Shown here: positions 13,101-24,130 of the stretch, one piece after another
How positions within the stretch are numbered: position 1 is the stretch's first letter
How the letters are laid out: every line of letters starts with the position of its first letter
NCBI GenBank assembly: GCA_947652605.1
Contig: OX393576.1
Coordinates: 47,034,966-47,098,965 of the forward strand
Length of the DNA: 64,000 nucleotides
Direction of reading: 5' to 3'
Source of the DNA: Elmis aenea
Lineage: Eukaryota > Arthropoda > Insecta > Coleoptera > Elmidae
Notes under the pieces: generated by a model
The model's input: only the letters and a program-made list of their open reading frames with translations
What the model was told of the DNA's origin: nothing
Database searches by the model: none
Made by a program: the position numbers and the translations under genes

Positions 13101-15040
13101 TTTAAGGATATAACATGGGTAGATTAGGTTAGGTGAAAATAAACAATTAAAACTTGTCTCTTACAAAAAATAAGCCTAAAACAAACTATAGAATTGAAAC
13201 ATTTAAAGATATTTCCTATAACGTTTGATTTTAGAAAAAAACATGCAAAAAAAATAAATATCTATCGAAGTAAAATGCAGAATTTAGCAATATTTACGTC
13301 ACTAAAATTAAATAACACATTAAAATCAAAGCAAAGTAAATACAATTTTTAATTATTTCCATAAAAATTCAAAAGTTTTCTAAAATCAAATTGGCCAAAG
13401 TTTCCTTAAAAAACACAAGCAATTTCTTTAAAAAAATTAACTTCCAGTGGATTTACACCACAAAAAGACTTTTTTACGACATAAAAGCTCAATAAAAAGT
13501 GGAGGATTGAATTACTGATTTTGTTTCCCTAAATTACAATCGTTTTTACTACACATTTCTTGTAAATCCGTAATATTTACTTTCTTCATATTGAGTCCCC
13601 GATCGGTTAGTAATTTATTTAACGGATTAATGTAAATTGGCCGAGTTAGTACGATTTTTCTTGGAAAAATGCTATTTTAAACTGCTTTCAGACAAATTGT
13701 TGGAAGGAGCAGTATTGATCGTCGTAATTTTCTCTATATTACAGATACAGATACAGAATTTTTTTCTCTACAAAAAACTTATTTGCACTTTTTTTTCTAA
13801 AATACTTTGGGGAGATAATATGCGACTTTTAAAATTTTACCATCGAAATTGCTATGTTGCGTGATCCAAGTCTACACCCTGAATATCACCCTTGTTAAAT
13901 GTGTTACAATCGCATTTTGTTTGCATTATTTTATAATGTTTAACGTAGGCTAAAGATTAATAATTAAGATTTATAAGCACTTTGCCACACTACCAATCTC
14001 TTAGAAGATTACTTTTGTGGTAATTTCCTCCTCAGAAAATGCAGAATTAAAATTATAAACCACAAGAGCACTGTATTTGTAAGTTGGAGCTTAAAATATG
14101 ATGCTTATATCAGATTAAGTGATCTGCATTCTACTTCAAGGGATATGAAACCTGTATTAGCCACAGTTATATTTTTATCATAATAAGGTTTTTGAGAAGG
14201 AAACAAAATCTGAGAATTACAAAAAAAAATTAGTTTTTAAAAATAAATATATAAAGACGATTAACGAAAATATCAGGAAAAAAACAACAAACGTTAAATT
14301 ACAACAGTTCGTTTTGCAAATCTGAAAGTAAAATGAATCGCCTTTTCTTGACTTGGAAGTACTTTTCGCCTTGAGTGATTAATTTTTTACTGTTTGAAAA
14401 ACCATATAAGTTATGGAAAAATATATAATACCAATTATAAACATCTACTTTCTTGAACTCTTAAATGATTATTTAACTTCTTAGGGCCCAATGTTCCAAA
14501 AAGGCAATATTCATCAGAATATTTTTTCTATCTGCGTATAGATATGCGAGTTAGATTACGGCTGTCGCCATCTCTCGCTTCCTAATTTCAATTTTTGTCT
14601 GTCTTTCCAATCAAAGGGCGTTGCAGGATAAGATAAGCTAGCGACCCTTGAACCCAAACTGTAAATGAGTTTTTCTGCGTCCGGCCAGAAAATTAGTTGT
14701 TACCGATTAATTTTTAGGCTGGAAAATACGTCTTTACTGGCCTAGGCCAGAAAGTAACTGGTTGCCATGGCGATGAATTGTTTTTTTGATTTGCGCTGTC
14801 AAACGAGAGTCGTTATACCAACAAACGAGTTTGTACCTGTAGTTTGTTTAGTTATTGTTTGATTATGGATGGTGAGGATAGTGATATTGGTGTCATTGGC
14901 GGACGCAGAAAAAATATTGTACGTAACATACCCGTAAAGTGTCTTTAGTACTGGACTCGTATCCTTTCAGAACTCGCCAAGGCTCGTCCCAAAACTGCCC
15001 ACTCGTCAAGCAAAGTACCTTCTATATTTTTCTATGTAGG
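10200..15040. other. AT-rich stretch, mostly featureless
   Basis: No gene supported. At 14670-14775 there are recurring GGCCAGAAA/TTTCTGGCC-like blocks reminiscent of the GGCCGAAAAAGTAC hairpin inside the 4036-6673 element. The frames at 11593-11901 and 13637-13864 are AT-biased without domains. Confidence 0.5.
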
Positions 15041-16000
15041 TAGGGGAGACTGTTGTACCTTGAGCATAGTGTACCTTGGCTTGGAACATTTGAGGAATCT
15101 AAATAGTGCTGGCACTTAGCGAGCTAAATCCATCAGCATGTTGTAAAGAATGACGCTAGGTGTCTTTGACAGAAGATCTGTCTTGTTTGATTCGTAAACG
15201 CGCGTTGAGTTAATGAAACCGTTTTTAAAGTATCAAAAGTAAATATTTCGAGTGTTGTTAATCGATTTTTTAACCGAAAACAAAGTTGTGTTTGACGATA
15301 TCATCATTTACAGTGTGTTGCTGATCTTGTGTTGAGTAGATTCATGTAGGTACTGTAGTTAATGTTTTATTTTAACCATCAATAGCTTAGGCCAACATGT
15401 TTATTTATTTTCGCTCCCTCTTGTACCTTGGAACACACAACATCATGTACCATGGAACATGTTCCAAGATATACAATCCCATCCCTTTTTTTTTTTTTTT
15501 TTTTAACAGATCGCTATGCCAAGAAGTAGGGGTGGCGTTAAGAAGGCCCCAATTGATCCAGATGCTATGAGAAAAGCTGTAGAAGCAGTTTTGACTGCTC
15601 TCGGAACAAAAACATCAGTTACAGAAGCCTGCAAAGTGTACAATGTTAAATTGGCTATTTTGTCAAGACACATCTCGCAATTCCGGATTGTTATTCTTTG
15701 TAGAACTGAAAACTGTATTTTAAATTATTTTTTACAGCCATTTCCCCGTGTTCCAAAGTACTAGGAACTAGAGGGTGTGTTCCATGGTACATGACCATGT
15801 TGTACCATGGAACACTTTTCATAACATCATACTTTATTTTTTTGTTTGTTAATAGAGCTGTAAAACATAGAAATACAAACAGCAAGTTGTAAAAGGATCT
15901 TCATTAGTTAATACCATATTTTTTTCATTTCAAAAAAATTATTATTAAATTTTTTTTTAAATAAAGTCTCAAAAGTGTTCCATGGTACAACTTATATCAT
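15040..16000. mobile_element. transposon remnant with TTCCATGGTACA subterminal repeats
   Basis: The motif TGTACC(A/T)TGGAACA or its reverse occurs about seven times: near 15056-15090, 15422, 15449, 15776, 15803 and 15975. They flank a short ORF. The left edge reads TAGGGGAGACTGTTGTACCT; no matching right end was found, so boundaries are approximate. Clustered palindromic motifs on both sides of an HTH-type ORF resemble transposase-binding sites. Confidence 0.5.
15516..15764 (+). CDS. N-terminal helix-turn-helix (psq/pogo-like) fragment
   Basis: 82 residues from ATG, opening MPRSRGGVKKAPIDPDAMRK. It continues AVEAVLTALGTKTSVTEACK-VYNVKLAILSRHI, then loses similarity after about residue 58. 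A basic start, then a helix with KAVEAV and TSVTEACKVYNV-xxxxLSRHI, fits the pipsqueak-type HTH found at the start of pogo/Tigger transposases and related proteins. A long T tract plus AACAG (15485-15509) precedes the ATG and could be a splice acceptor. The rest of the protein is missing, so it is probably a transposon relic; a domesticated exon is not excluded. Confidence 0.45.
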   Translation: MPRSRGGVKKAPIDPDAMRKAVEAVLTALGTKTSVTEACKVYNVKLAILSRHISQFRIVILCRTENCILNYFLQPFPRVPKY

Positions 16001-16120
16001 AAAATAAAAAAAATAATTTTGAGTTTGGCTCAAAATTCGAATTTAAATAAAATGATTTAAATTTAAAATGCGTTTTTAAGTTACTGTGCTAACTTAGGCA
16101 CGTGCTAATCTATATGTGTA

Positions 16121-16463
16121 TCTATATATATAAAAATGAATGTATGTATGTATGTTTGTCCTTTATGCATTCCTATACCACTCATCCGATCCTGACCAAA
16201 TTTGGCACAGACAATCTATAGGACCATGGAAAGAACATAGGCTATATGAGAATTCCCATAAGTTCCAAAAATTCCCAAAATAACCAAAATTCCCAAAAGA
16301 TCCAAATATCACAAAAGTTTCAAAATTCTCAATAGATACAAAAATTCCCAAAAGATCCAAAATTCTCAAAAGGTCAAAAACGTCCATCGGGCGCGAGCGC
16401 GAAGTGCGAGTAGTCTGTGATTGATAAAAAAATTCACCGAGCGAAGCCGGGTCACTACGCTAG
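16121..16463 (+). mobile_element. non-autonomous Helitron, tandem copy 1
   Basis: Starts TCTATATATATAAAAATGAA after A. Ends with hairpin ACCGAGCGAAGCCGGGT, then CTAG (16460-16463) followed by T. The interior contains a minisatellite of AATTCCCAAAAGATCC-like units (16250-16375). Frames across it on both strands are minisatellite translations. Confidence 0.83.
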
Positions 16464-16819
16464 TATACCTATAAAAATGAATGTATGTTTGTTTGTCCTT
16501 TATGCATTCCTATACCATTCATCCGATCCTGACCAAATTTGGCACAGACAATCTATAGGACCATGGGAAGAAGATAGGCTATATAAGAATTCCCAAAAGT
16601 TCCAAAAATTCCCAAAAGAACCAAAATTCCCAAAAGATCCAAATATCACAAAAGTTTCAAAATTCTCAATAGATACAAAAATTCTCAATAGATACAAAAA
16701 TTCCCAAAAGATCCCAAATTCTCAAAAGGTCAAAAACGTCCACCGGGCGCGAGCGCGAAGCGCGAGTAGTCTGTGATTGATAAAAAAATTCACCGAGCGA
16801 AGCCGGGTCACTAAACTAG
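16464..16819 (+). mobile_element. non-autonomous Helitron, tandem copy 2, abutting copy 1
   Basis: Begins right after the CTAG of copy 1 with a shortened start (TATACCTATAAAAATGAATG), runs through the same body and minisatellite, and ends hairpin-CTAG (16816-16819) followed by T. The minisatellite differs by about one repeated unit. Head-to-tail Helitron arrays are known and are attributed to read-through of the 3' terminator. Confidence 0.82.
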
Positions 16820-16904
16820 TCGGATATAAAATATTAAAAAAACATAGGTACTTTCAAATAACTCATTATAAAATAATGACAAAAGTTTGTACGGTTAAGG
16901 TAAA

Positions 16905-17330
16905 ACAACATCTTTCTAGCTTTTTCTTTCAATTCATAGAAAATTTTAAAATTAGCGCTGTTTACCTTCATGGCCTACTTGAAAAATGAGTTAGAAGTTT
17001 GACCTAGAGGAAAAAAAAGCCCTGTATAATATTTTAAAAATGTAGCTAGTGCGACGAATTAGTTAATCTATTAACTTTTAAAGGAATTGTTACTGTCTTT
17101 TCAAAGTTTTTGTATCAGTCAAAATGTTCATAAAAATGTAAATTTCACAAAAACGATTAACTGTAGACCCATATAAGCTTTACATTTTTTAAAGAAAATT
17201 TATAGAAGAATCCAAACATATAAAAATATACAGGTTGTTCTATTTAAAATTTCAAAGTTTTAAGAAAATATACCCTATACAAATTTTTCTTAAAATATAG
17301 TAGTATAATTTAATAATAACAAAACCAATT
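16905..17330. repeat. diverged solo arm of the foldback family
   Basis: Shares the block order of the intronic foldback arm: GCGCTGTTTACCTTCATGGC, GCCCTGTATAATATTTTAAA, GTAGACCCATATAAGC and TATACAGGTTGTTC. No partner arm nearby. Confidence 0.6.
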
Positions 17331-17339
17331 TTAAAAAAA

Positions 17340-18860
17340 TGAGTTCTGTTAACAAGTACAATCTAAAAATTGTTATGGTTGGTCCCATAAAAATGTTTCA
17401 AAAGCCTTTTTTAATTCAAAACTTTACAATTTATCTTTCATTTTGTTTACAGTCTTTAGTAAGTAGGTAATTTTTATATTTCTGTGATTACGGTACTGTG
17501 CTCTTATAAAATTTCTGTTTAATAAATAAATTTTATCTAAGTTGTGTATCCTGCAAATATCGTAGTAACTATTCACGAGTCTCTAGGGGATGGTAGACCT
17601 CCAGTTGAGAATCATTGCATTAAATCAGATTACACAAGACAAATTATTCAAATTTATGCCAGCATATATTACGCGAATATTGTATAAAAATGAAATAAAA
17701 CATCAAAACAGTAGAGTTCCATTTATTCTATACGAGATTCACATATTTCTACAGCTGGTAGGAAATAAATAAAGTAATTTAAACGATATTTATAATATTC
17801 AGTCAGTTTTATCCATAACATAGTACATATATTTTATTCATTATTTTACAAACATATATTTTTGTTGTATTCTAGCTAATGATATTCATTTCGAACCTTA
17901 TACATCTACGAAATTTATAAATTAAGTGACAGTAGTTTCTAAATATACAAACGAATACATTAGCGATAAAATTGTTACAATAAAAGAATCATTGTCGACT
18001 TAAATATTCAAAGGAGACTGGCGTGATGTTAATGTGTTTTTATTATAAACGATAATGGAAAATTGTGTTTTTTTATTTATAGAAGAGAGCGTTTGTGTTT
18101 CCCCGCAGATGTAGAACAATTTACACATTTAAAATACTAACGTCTTTATAAACATTTTATCCACAGTTTCAGCAAACATACGGGCACAAAAAACAATTAG
18201 AAACATCTTGCTTACCGTTATATTATACGTTTTTACCTTAAATATTTTATATTAAGCTCAAACATTTGTGTTTTATAAACTTGCTGGAAGATTAAAATCT
18301 TAATGAAAGATTTTCGTATACCACTGCGTTTATATCATACATGATAGAAGTGCCACTGTAAGCCAGTAACCTCCAAATTTTTTATTAAATTGTACAACCC
18401 AATGTTAGTTATCTGTTCTAACCCGTGGATGCGACCATGACAAAACACAAAAATTGCTTTGTTACAAGTGTGGAATCTCATTTCCAAACTAAATTTAAAT
18501 ACAAAATGTGATAAAAGGTGTCGTAAATGATTAAAATGACGGAAGCAATGAACAAAATGATTCAAGCAACAATATTTTGACGCACGTAAATGAGAAAAAC
18601 AGCTTGCATAAACAAGGATGGAAGATTTTGTACGTAAAAATGAAGAATGTCAATTTAAAAAGAGTTCATTATAGAACAAATAAGCGAGCTTTCAGATTAA
18701 GCTTCTATATGATTAGCTGTTAAAACCAAAGAATACTAATATTCAAAAATGTTAAGATTATAACAAATACCAGTTAAAAATTTTATTGCCCGTGAGAGCG
18801 TCTAAGAAATATATTATAATAAAAGTGTTAAATTTTTAAAAAAATCTTCAGCGAGTAGAT
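17340..18860. other. AT-rich stretch without a recognisable gene
   Basis: No frame with recognisable domains. The minus frame at 18335-18565 has no family resemblance. Confidence 0.5.
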
Positions 18861-18861
18861 T

Positions 18862-19185
18862 ATACAGCGTCATTCAAAAAGTCTGCAACAAAAGGGAAAA
18901 ATTTTTGTTATTAATTTCTCAGAATTTTTTTTAATAATCAAGTAAATACATTCAAGGACATGGTAGTACGGACGCCATTGGTAGAAACAGAACAATTTTT
19001 TTTCTGAAAAAAATGTGTTTTTATAGCTAGTTAGTACCTAGCAACTAAAATTCAAAAAACACCCTGTATCTCAAAAATACGGCGGTTGCGGACCTACATT
19101 GATATGAACTTTTTTTCTTAAAATCATCCAAGGAATAACACCCTTAAGGATCAGCATTCAATTATGAAACACCCTGTATATTTAA
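18862..19185. repeat. fragment of a CACCCTGTAT-ended repeat
   Basis: Contains two outward copies of ACACCCTGTAT (about 19057-19068 and 19170-19180) with AAATACGGCGGTTGCGGACC between them. The terminal motif matches the other foldback elements; no opposing end was found. Confidence 0.45.
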
Positions 19186-19268
19186 TGGGAGCAAACAATT
19201 GCCCAGAAACGGTTATGAAAAGGAGCAGGGGGAAAAGCCAGTCTCATAAAATTAAAATAAACATTCTA

Positions 19269-19437
19269 AAGCCTCGTCCACATTTGCGAGCAAAAGTGAG
19301 AGCCGAGCCTAGCGCAATCCATCATTTTAGCGAGCCTGCTAAATACCAACACTTGACTGTTAAGAGGCAGGCTCGCTGAAATGATGGATTGCGCTAGGCT
19401 CGGCTCTCACTTTTGCTCGCAAATGTGGACGAGGCTT
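19269..19437. mobile_element. 169 bp hairpin MITE with 71 bp arms
   Basis: The left arm 19269-19339 begins AAGCCTCGTCCACATTTGCG and the right arm 19367-19437 is its reverse complement with one mismatch, around a 27-base loop. GC content is clearly above the flanks. The target duplication is unclear (flanks read TCTA and AGAG). The end resembles those of other MITEs in the cluster at 19-27 kb. Confidence 0.85.
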
Positions 19438-19439
19438 AG

Positions 19440-20925
19440 AGGTGCACGTACTATACTTTGGAGGCCACTGGTTAGACTAAAAGTTGAGAGTGTTTATAAG
19501 AATTAGTTTACATGAAGCTAGTAAACAAGAAATGCCAGTAGGTAGGTTATTTTTTTGCAAGTGTTTTGTATTTCGCAAACATGTACTTGCAAGGCAAGTA
19601 AGAAAAAGCAATACGACAACAGCATATCTGTATTTCAGTTATCTTAATTCTACATTCAATTTTCAATATTCTGGTTGCCTTGTTTGAACCTTGGACTGCT
19701 CTCATATCAGAACTAAAGGTTGTAAGCAAAAATGTATGTAAAAAATACAGACGACAGATCATAGCATAGGAAAAACTTTAAACCTACCCTCTACCCATTA
19801 TTCACAGTTTATCCAAGATATATACACAAAGAAGCAAGCATTGTAATTATCCTTATATAACGAGTAACAAGATTTACTATCTTTTATGGCTGTAAGTTGG
19901 CAAGTTTCAATCTTTTTACTAAATGAATAATACTAATTAGCTATAAATTAAATATGTACCAACTTTTACAGCATTCGACTATTTTCTTAAAATTGACAGT
20001 CAGTGGTATTAAAACTGATTGCACATGATTGTAGTTGGATGTAATCGTAGTGATAAAAAAGGCGCTTTTAAAACAATAAGTGTGACTATATTAAATATCG
20101 TGTATAACTCATCGTATAGTCTGTCGTCTTGATGTGAGAGCAGCCCAGCTTCCAGTTTTGATTTTTCGGTTTGTACGATCTTGATTTATAATTTAAGGTT
20201 GTTCAATACTACGCTAGAGACCAGTGTATTGCACGAAATAGTTGCTCATGCATAAAAGCGAGTGCTATTTACGCTGTAAACAGCATTTGCTTGGCAGTTT
20301 CCTATTGCAAAACTCAAGCAAGTATTCTCATCACTTGCCTCGTCTCCTTACTAACTTTATGTGAAGCAAACATCATTAAAAGAACAGTTACGTAACATGT
20401 TGTGTCCCTTTCAGACAAAAAAAAAATGGTTGAGTTTATCTTATCTAACTGATGCATCAGAACTAGAAGATATACGTTAATCTTATTTTGAGCATTATCA
20501 ATGCAACTTTTTATTTGGTTAAGTGGGGATCACCCCCAAGATAATTAAACTTTTGAATTTTGTACACAAAGGGACTTTGGGCGTTGCGTTTAACTTTCAC
20601 AAACCACATTTACTGGGAGGTTTTTAAAGTTAAAGCGCAATATCATTGTCTTTTTTGAACTAAAGCATTAATAATTTATGTACTTATTTGACATTTTATT
20701 GATTACCTACACATAATTTTAAATTTTACGAGGAAGTAGATACAATTCAGAAGAATGCCTTTAGCTTTTAAAAATGTAGGTCTTCATCTAATTCCGTTCA
20801 TTTGCTTGATATTAAAGCAGATAATTTGCAGCTTTGTTGTAATTTAAAATATCTCAAAATATTGATTTGGTTGTTTTAATGTTTGCAACATAAACAGAAA
20901 AAAACAACTAAAATAATAAAGCTGC
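19440..20925. other. AT-rich stretch without a recognisable gene
   Basis: No supported coding region. Overlapping frames at 19484-19762 on both strands lack domains. Confidence 0.5.
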
Positions 20926-20930
20926 CTATT

Positions 20931-21762
20931 TAAGGTGGATCCACACCAAGCGAGCGAGCGAGAATATAAAAGAGCGAGCATTCGGTCGATGGTGGTCGGA
21001 AACAAAAATGTTCTGCTTTGGTCCAAACCGGACGATCATTCATGTTCGTTGTTGATCCATGTTCTTGCCATGGCTGATGAGAAAATAGTTGCATGCGTCT
21101 CTTTTATTATAATTTTTAAGTTATTGAAAAACAAGACAAAAAGACAGCAAAGATGATAATGGACCACAACTATATTTAAAAATCGCGAAATAAATGATAA
21201 CTAAACTACCACGTTTAAAGCTGTAAAATCGGTGTACACAAACTACAAAAATTCTAATAATATCATTATTAACTTCGATTACCATGACTTAATCTTTTAC
21301 CCTTAAAATGGATAGACCGTAATTGAATTTATTCAATTTAGATTACCTATAGAATTTCCCGAATGAACAGGTAACAGGTAATTTTTAAAGTATAAACAGA
21401 TATATCTGGCCACGCGTATTCCTTCCTATTTTTTATTTTAAAATATTTACTCTCATAGTTCAGGGCGATCACGATATGCATGAATCGGTTTTAATATTTC
21501 TTCATTTGCCCACTGCATTTTGTCAGTTTTCACAAATTTGGGCCGAACACCTTCAAATCACCAGCATAATAATCTGAATTTTCAAAATTCTCGTCCAAAC
21601 TAAATGAGCAAGTGGATGAACTTTCTTTGATGTACCGACACGGTACGGAACAAGTTCGAACGCGAGCGATCATACATTCGCTCGCTAACAAAAGCGTCCA
21701 CACCGCCTGAGCATTCGCAAAAAACATCGTTCGCTCTTGCTCGCTCGCTTGGATGTACCTTA
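20931..21762. mobile_element. internally deleted PIF/Harbinger element
   Basis: The left end AAGGTGGATCCACACCAAGC plus GAGCGAGCGAG mirrors the right end (reverse complement AAGGTACATCCAAGCGAGCG). The flanks are TTA-like, but an exact 3 bp duplication cannot be fixed. At 21071 on the plus strand, ATG opens MADEKIVACVSFIIIFKLLK then NKTKRQQR, resembling a Harbinger transposase N-terminus. On the minus strand near 21465-21530, a frame reads KMQWANEEILKPIHAYRDRPEL, the start of a MADF or Myb-like domain. Two convergent gene starts with their bodies deleted fit the two-gene Harbinger layout. Confidence 0.6.
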
Positions 21763-22182
21763 TGCTCAAGGTTTTTACGTAACTGCTATCTTTTAATAAC
21801 CACTCTCAATAATTGTTGGGACAAAGGTTTTTTACGACTTCTCAACTTTTTTGGATTACAACTGCCCAATTATATACAGCTATCTTTCCGGCCACATGTA
21901 GAATTCTCGTTAAAACTAATATCTACAATGACGAGCAGCAATATTAGACAACTATTTATAAATAGCCAATGTAGAACATGTAAATATAATACACGATAAA
22001 CACTATTGTATTGACTATAAACAGGCGAATAATTATCAATTATAAATGGTAACTCAGAGGAAAAATAGCCGCATTTTTAAAGTAATTTGTGACATTGGAT
22101 ATCTTCCAAAAAACAATGTCAAGTAAGTATAATTTTATTATAAAGAATAGAGCTCTTGTTAACCGTTTGAACCGAATTGTTA

Positions 22183-22684
22183 GGCTTAGTACACACAGTG
22201 CGTTTTCTGTCGCGCGACTCGAGTCGAGCGTTTTTGAAGTACTAGCAATTGCATGTACGCGTACACATATAGTCGCGCGACTTTGGTCGTCGTCCACAAG
22301 TCGCGCGACTCGCGATTCCCTCGAGAACGCGCGTTTTTCTTGCGACTTGAGATACATGAAAACAATACGATCCGTACACTCGGTCGCGCGCTTTTTGTCG
22401 TACATACGGTTGTAAAAAGGTCAACTCACACCGGCGCAGTGGCGTTGGCGATTGTGGTGGCGGTCGCGATCACGATAATTAGTAACCTGGTTACATATTT
22501 AAGTAACGTGGTTACGTATTATCGTGATCGCGATCGCCACCGCCACCGCCTCCGCGCCCGTGTGAGTAGACCTTTATCCATTTTCCATGGTGATTCTGTG
22601 TAGCAGCTCCCACGCGACAAACGATTGTGTGTGTACGGAGACTGTTCGGTCGCGCGACAGAAAACGCTTTGTGTGTACTAGGCC
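22183..22684. mobile_element. 502 bp MITE with TTA target duplication, containing a nested palindrome
   Basis: Starts GGCTTAGTACACACAGTGCG and ends with the reverse complement of GGCCTAGTACACACAAAGCG; the inverted repeats run about 36 bases. TTA flanks both sides (22180-22182 and 22685-22687), as in PIF/Harbinger. TCGCGCGAC recurs five or more times inside. Overlapping frames on both strands (22040-22697) are produced by this GC-rich palindromic DNA and are not genes. Confidence 0.82.
22416..22575. mobile_element. 160 bp palindromic MITE nested in the MITE at 22183-22684
   Basis: AAAGGTCAACTCACACCGGC at the left and its near reverse complement at the right; the arms GTGGTGGCGGTCGCGATCAC and partner fold to within 20 bases of the centre, where TAACCTGGTTAC and TAACGTGGTTAC sit. 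It lies off-centre in the outer MITE, which argues for a separate insertion. The target duplication is unclear. Confidence 0.7.
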
Positions 22685-23376
22685 TTAGACTAGCCAAGAA
22701 ATATATTTTACGTAACGAGAATTTAAAATAAAAATGTATAGTTTGTGTTTAATTTCTGATTTTAAGCTATATTTATGTTTCCTATTACTAGCAGTAAAAT
22801 TTTTAATTTTTTTTTTTTTTTTGTCAAACAATCGCGTTACATTCGCTTTGCCATTGGTTTTTTGGAAGTTATCCGTGTAATATAATAAGCAAAATTATAA
22901 AACACTTGTGGTGACATAATAAAATAAAAATTTACCATGATAGTCAACTGAAACCGATCAATATTAAATTTAAAAGAGGATAGACAAATCAGTGTATTAA
23001 TTATCTGCGGTGTACAAAATTATATTGATCCACACTAAAAGTGGCTAAGACCTACTCAAGTACTCAACTACTTGATGAAAATACACATCTTGAATTTCAT
23101 TTATGTACATTAAGTAAATCTACAACGGTTATATCTAAATTTGCAGTCGAATGAATACCCTGTGTAAAGTATAAAGTGAATTTTGATAGATTCAGCAAGA
23201 AACCGTGGAATATCATGATGGAGAATGAATCTGCAAGATTCAGGAAAAGTTGTTAAATTGATTGATGAGGTTTATTGACTAGAAACTTGTACGCTTGGTC
23301 CATTATATTCGTCTTTATCTATCAACCTCTTGCTAAAGTAGCTACATTAAAATATTTGCAAATATGCAATGGTCTT

Positions 23377-23382
23377 TTTATT
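23377..23382 (-). promoter_or_regulatory. candidate polyadenylation signal (AATAAA) for FMRFaR
   Basis: TTTATT on the plus strand reads AATAAA on the minus strand, 140 bases past the receptor stop. Such hexamers are common by chance at this base composition, so this is only a candidate. The wider flank, 22690-23520, shows no other gene. Confidence 0.25.
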
Positions 23383-23521
23383 CAGTCAAGTTTAAAAATA
23401 TGTTGATAGAATAATTCAAATAGACTGAAAGCTTTGTTGAGACGATATATTTCTTTTGCACATTTTTTTTGTGTCTTATTGAATGGTTGCGGAGGATGTC
23501 ACCGAAGCCCCTAGGGTAAGT

Positions 23522-24130
23522 TTAGAATCCGGTTGTTGAATTACCGTTTCGTTCCCACTCGTTTGTTGGTAATGAGGTTTGTGTTGTGAATGTAACGGTA
23601 CTAATCTCTTTGTTTTTTTTGTTGGCCGGATAATACACGCAGGGACCTGGGCTTGGGGCTCGTACACGACCGCTTCGCCTTTCTTTACCGTTTGGTCGTA
23701 ACGACGCCGTTCCGTTTCGACTCAAATTTGTGGTTTGTCGATGCAGCCGTACACTTTGCCTATCCGCACTTGACATTAAACTATCATCGTACGTAGCTCC
23801 ATCTGGAGAATCTCTTCCAGTCGGCGAAAATATTCTATGGCTACAAAATAACTTAAGAAACAGTCGTTTAAACTTTTCCCCGAAAATAACGTATATAATG
23901 AAGTTAACACTTGAGTTAATTGTAACTAAGAGATTGCTTGTTTTAGTCATTTTGTCAAAGACGGAGTAGTCCGCAAGTGGTATGTCAAAAGATTCAATTA
24001 GGTTCAGAATGAGAGACAGCAGATTGCAGATGAAGAATACCATTACGACGCAGAGGAGCATGGTGGCCAAACCAATTTCTCGCCTTCGTAATCTTGATAG
24101 CCTTTGTCTTTCACGATTTGCTTTGCGAAC
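23522..24130 (-). CDS. FMRFaR: FMRFamide receptor, coding exon B, residues 233-434 and stop
   Basis: Second coding exon, joined in phase 0 to exon A. Seen: a pyrimidine-rich tract ending TTTCTATTTCAG precedes the exon, which opens with a basic third intracellular loop (VRKANRERQRLSRLRRREIG, residues 233-252). TM6 is about 253-278. TM7 is about 298-315, with NFIIY at 308-312 in place of the usual NPxxY. FGEKFKR (helix 8) follows. The tail is polar and Ser/Thr/Arg-rich and contains APSPGP followed by VYYPA. It ends GF before TAA at 23522. Family knowledge: the RERQRLS loop, FGEKFKR and an APSPGP-VYFPA-like tail are features I recognise from the Drosophila FMRFamide receptor, which makes the identification specific. 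The total is 434 residues, shorter than the fly protein mainly in the low-complexity tail. No frameshift or stop is present, so the gene looks functional. Confidence 0.93.
   Translation of the reverse strand, partial: VRKANRERQRLSRLRRREIGLATMLLCVVMVFFICNLLSLILNLIESFDIPLADYSVFDKMTKTSNLLVTINSSVNFIIYVIFGEKFKRLFLKLFCSHRIFSPTGRDSPDGATYDDSLMSSADRQSVRLHRQTTNLSRNGTASLRPNGKERRSGRVRAPSPGPCVYYPANKKNKEISTVTFTTQTSLPTNEWERNGNSTTGF

Noticed and set aside
16163..16776. ORFs rich in FGNFG or KFPK repeats
   Set aside because: Translations of the Helitron minisatellite.
20931..21762. A 3 bp target duplication for this Harbinger derivative
   Set aside because: The flanks (TTA/TAT or TAA/TTA depending on the chosen edge) do not match exactly.
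22040..22697. Overlapping GC-rich ORFs on both strands
   Set aside because: They coincide with palindromic MITE DNA and reflect few stop codons in GC-rich sequence, with no domain.
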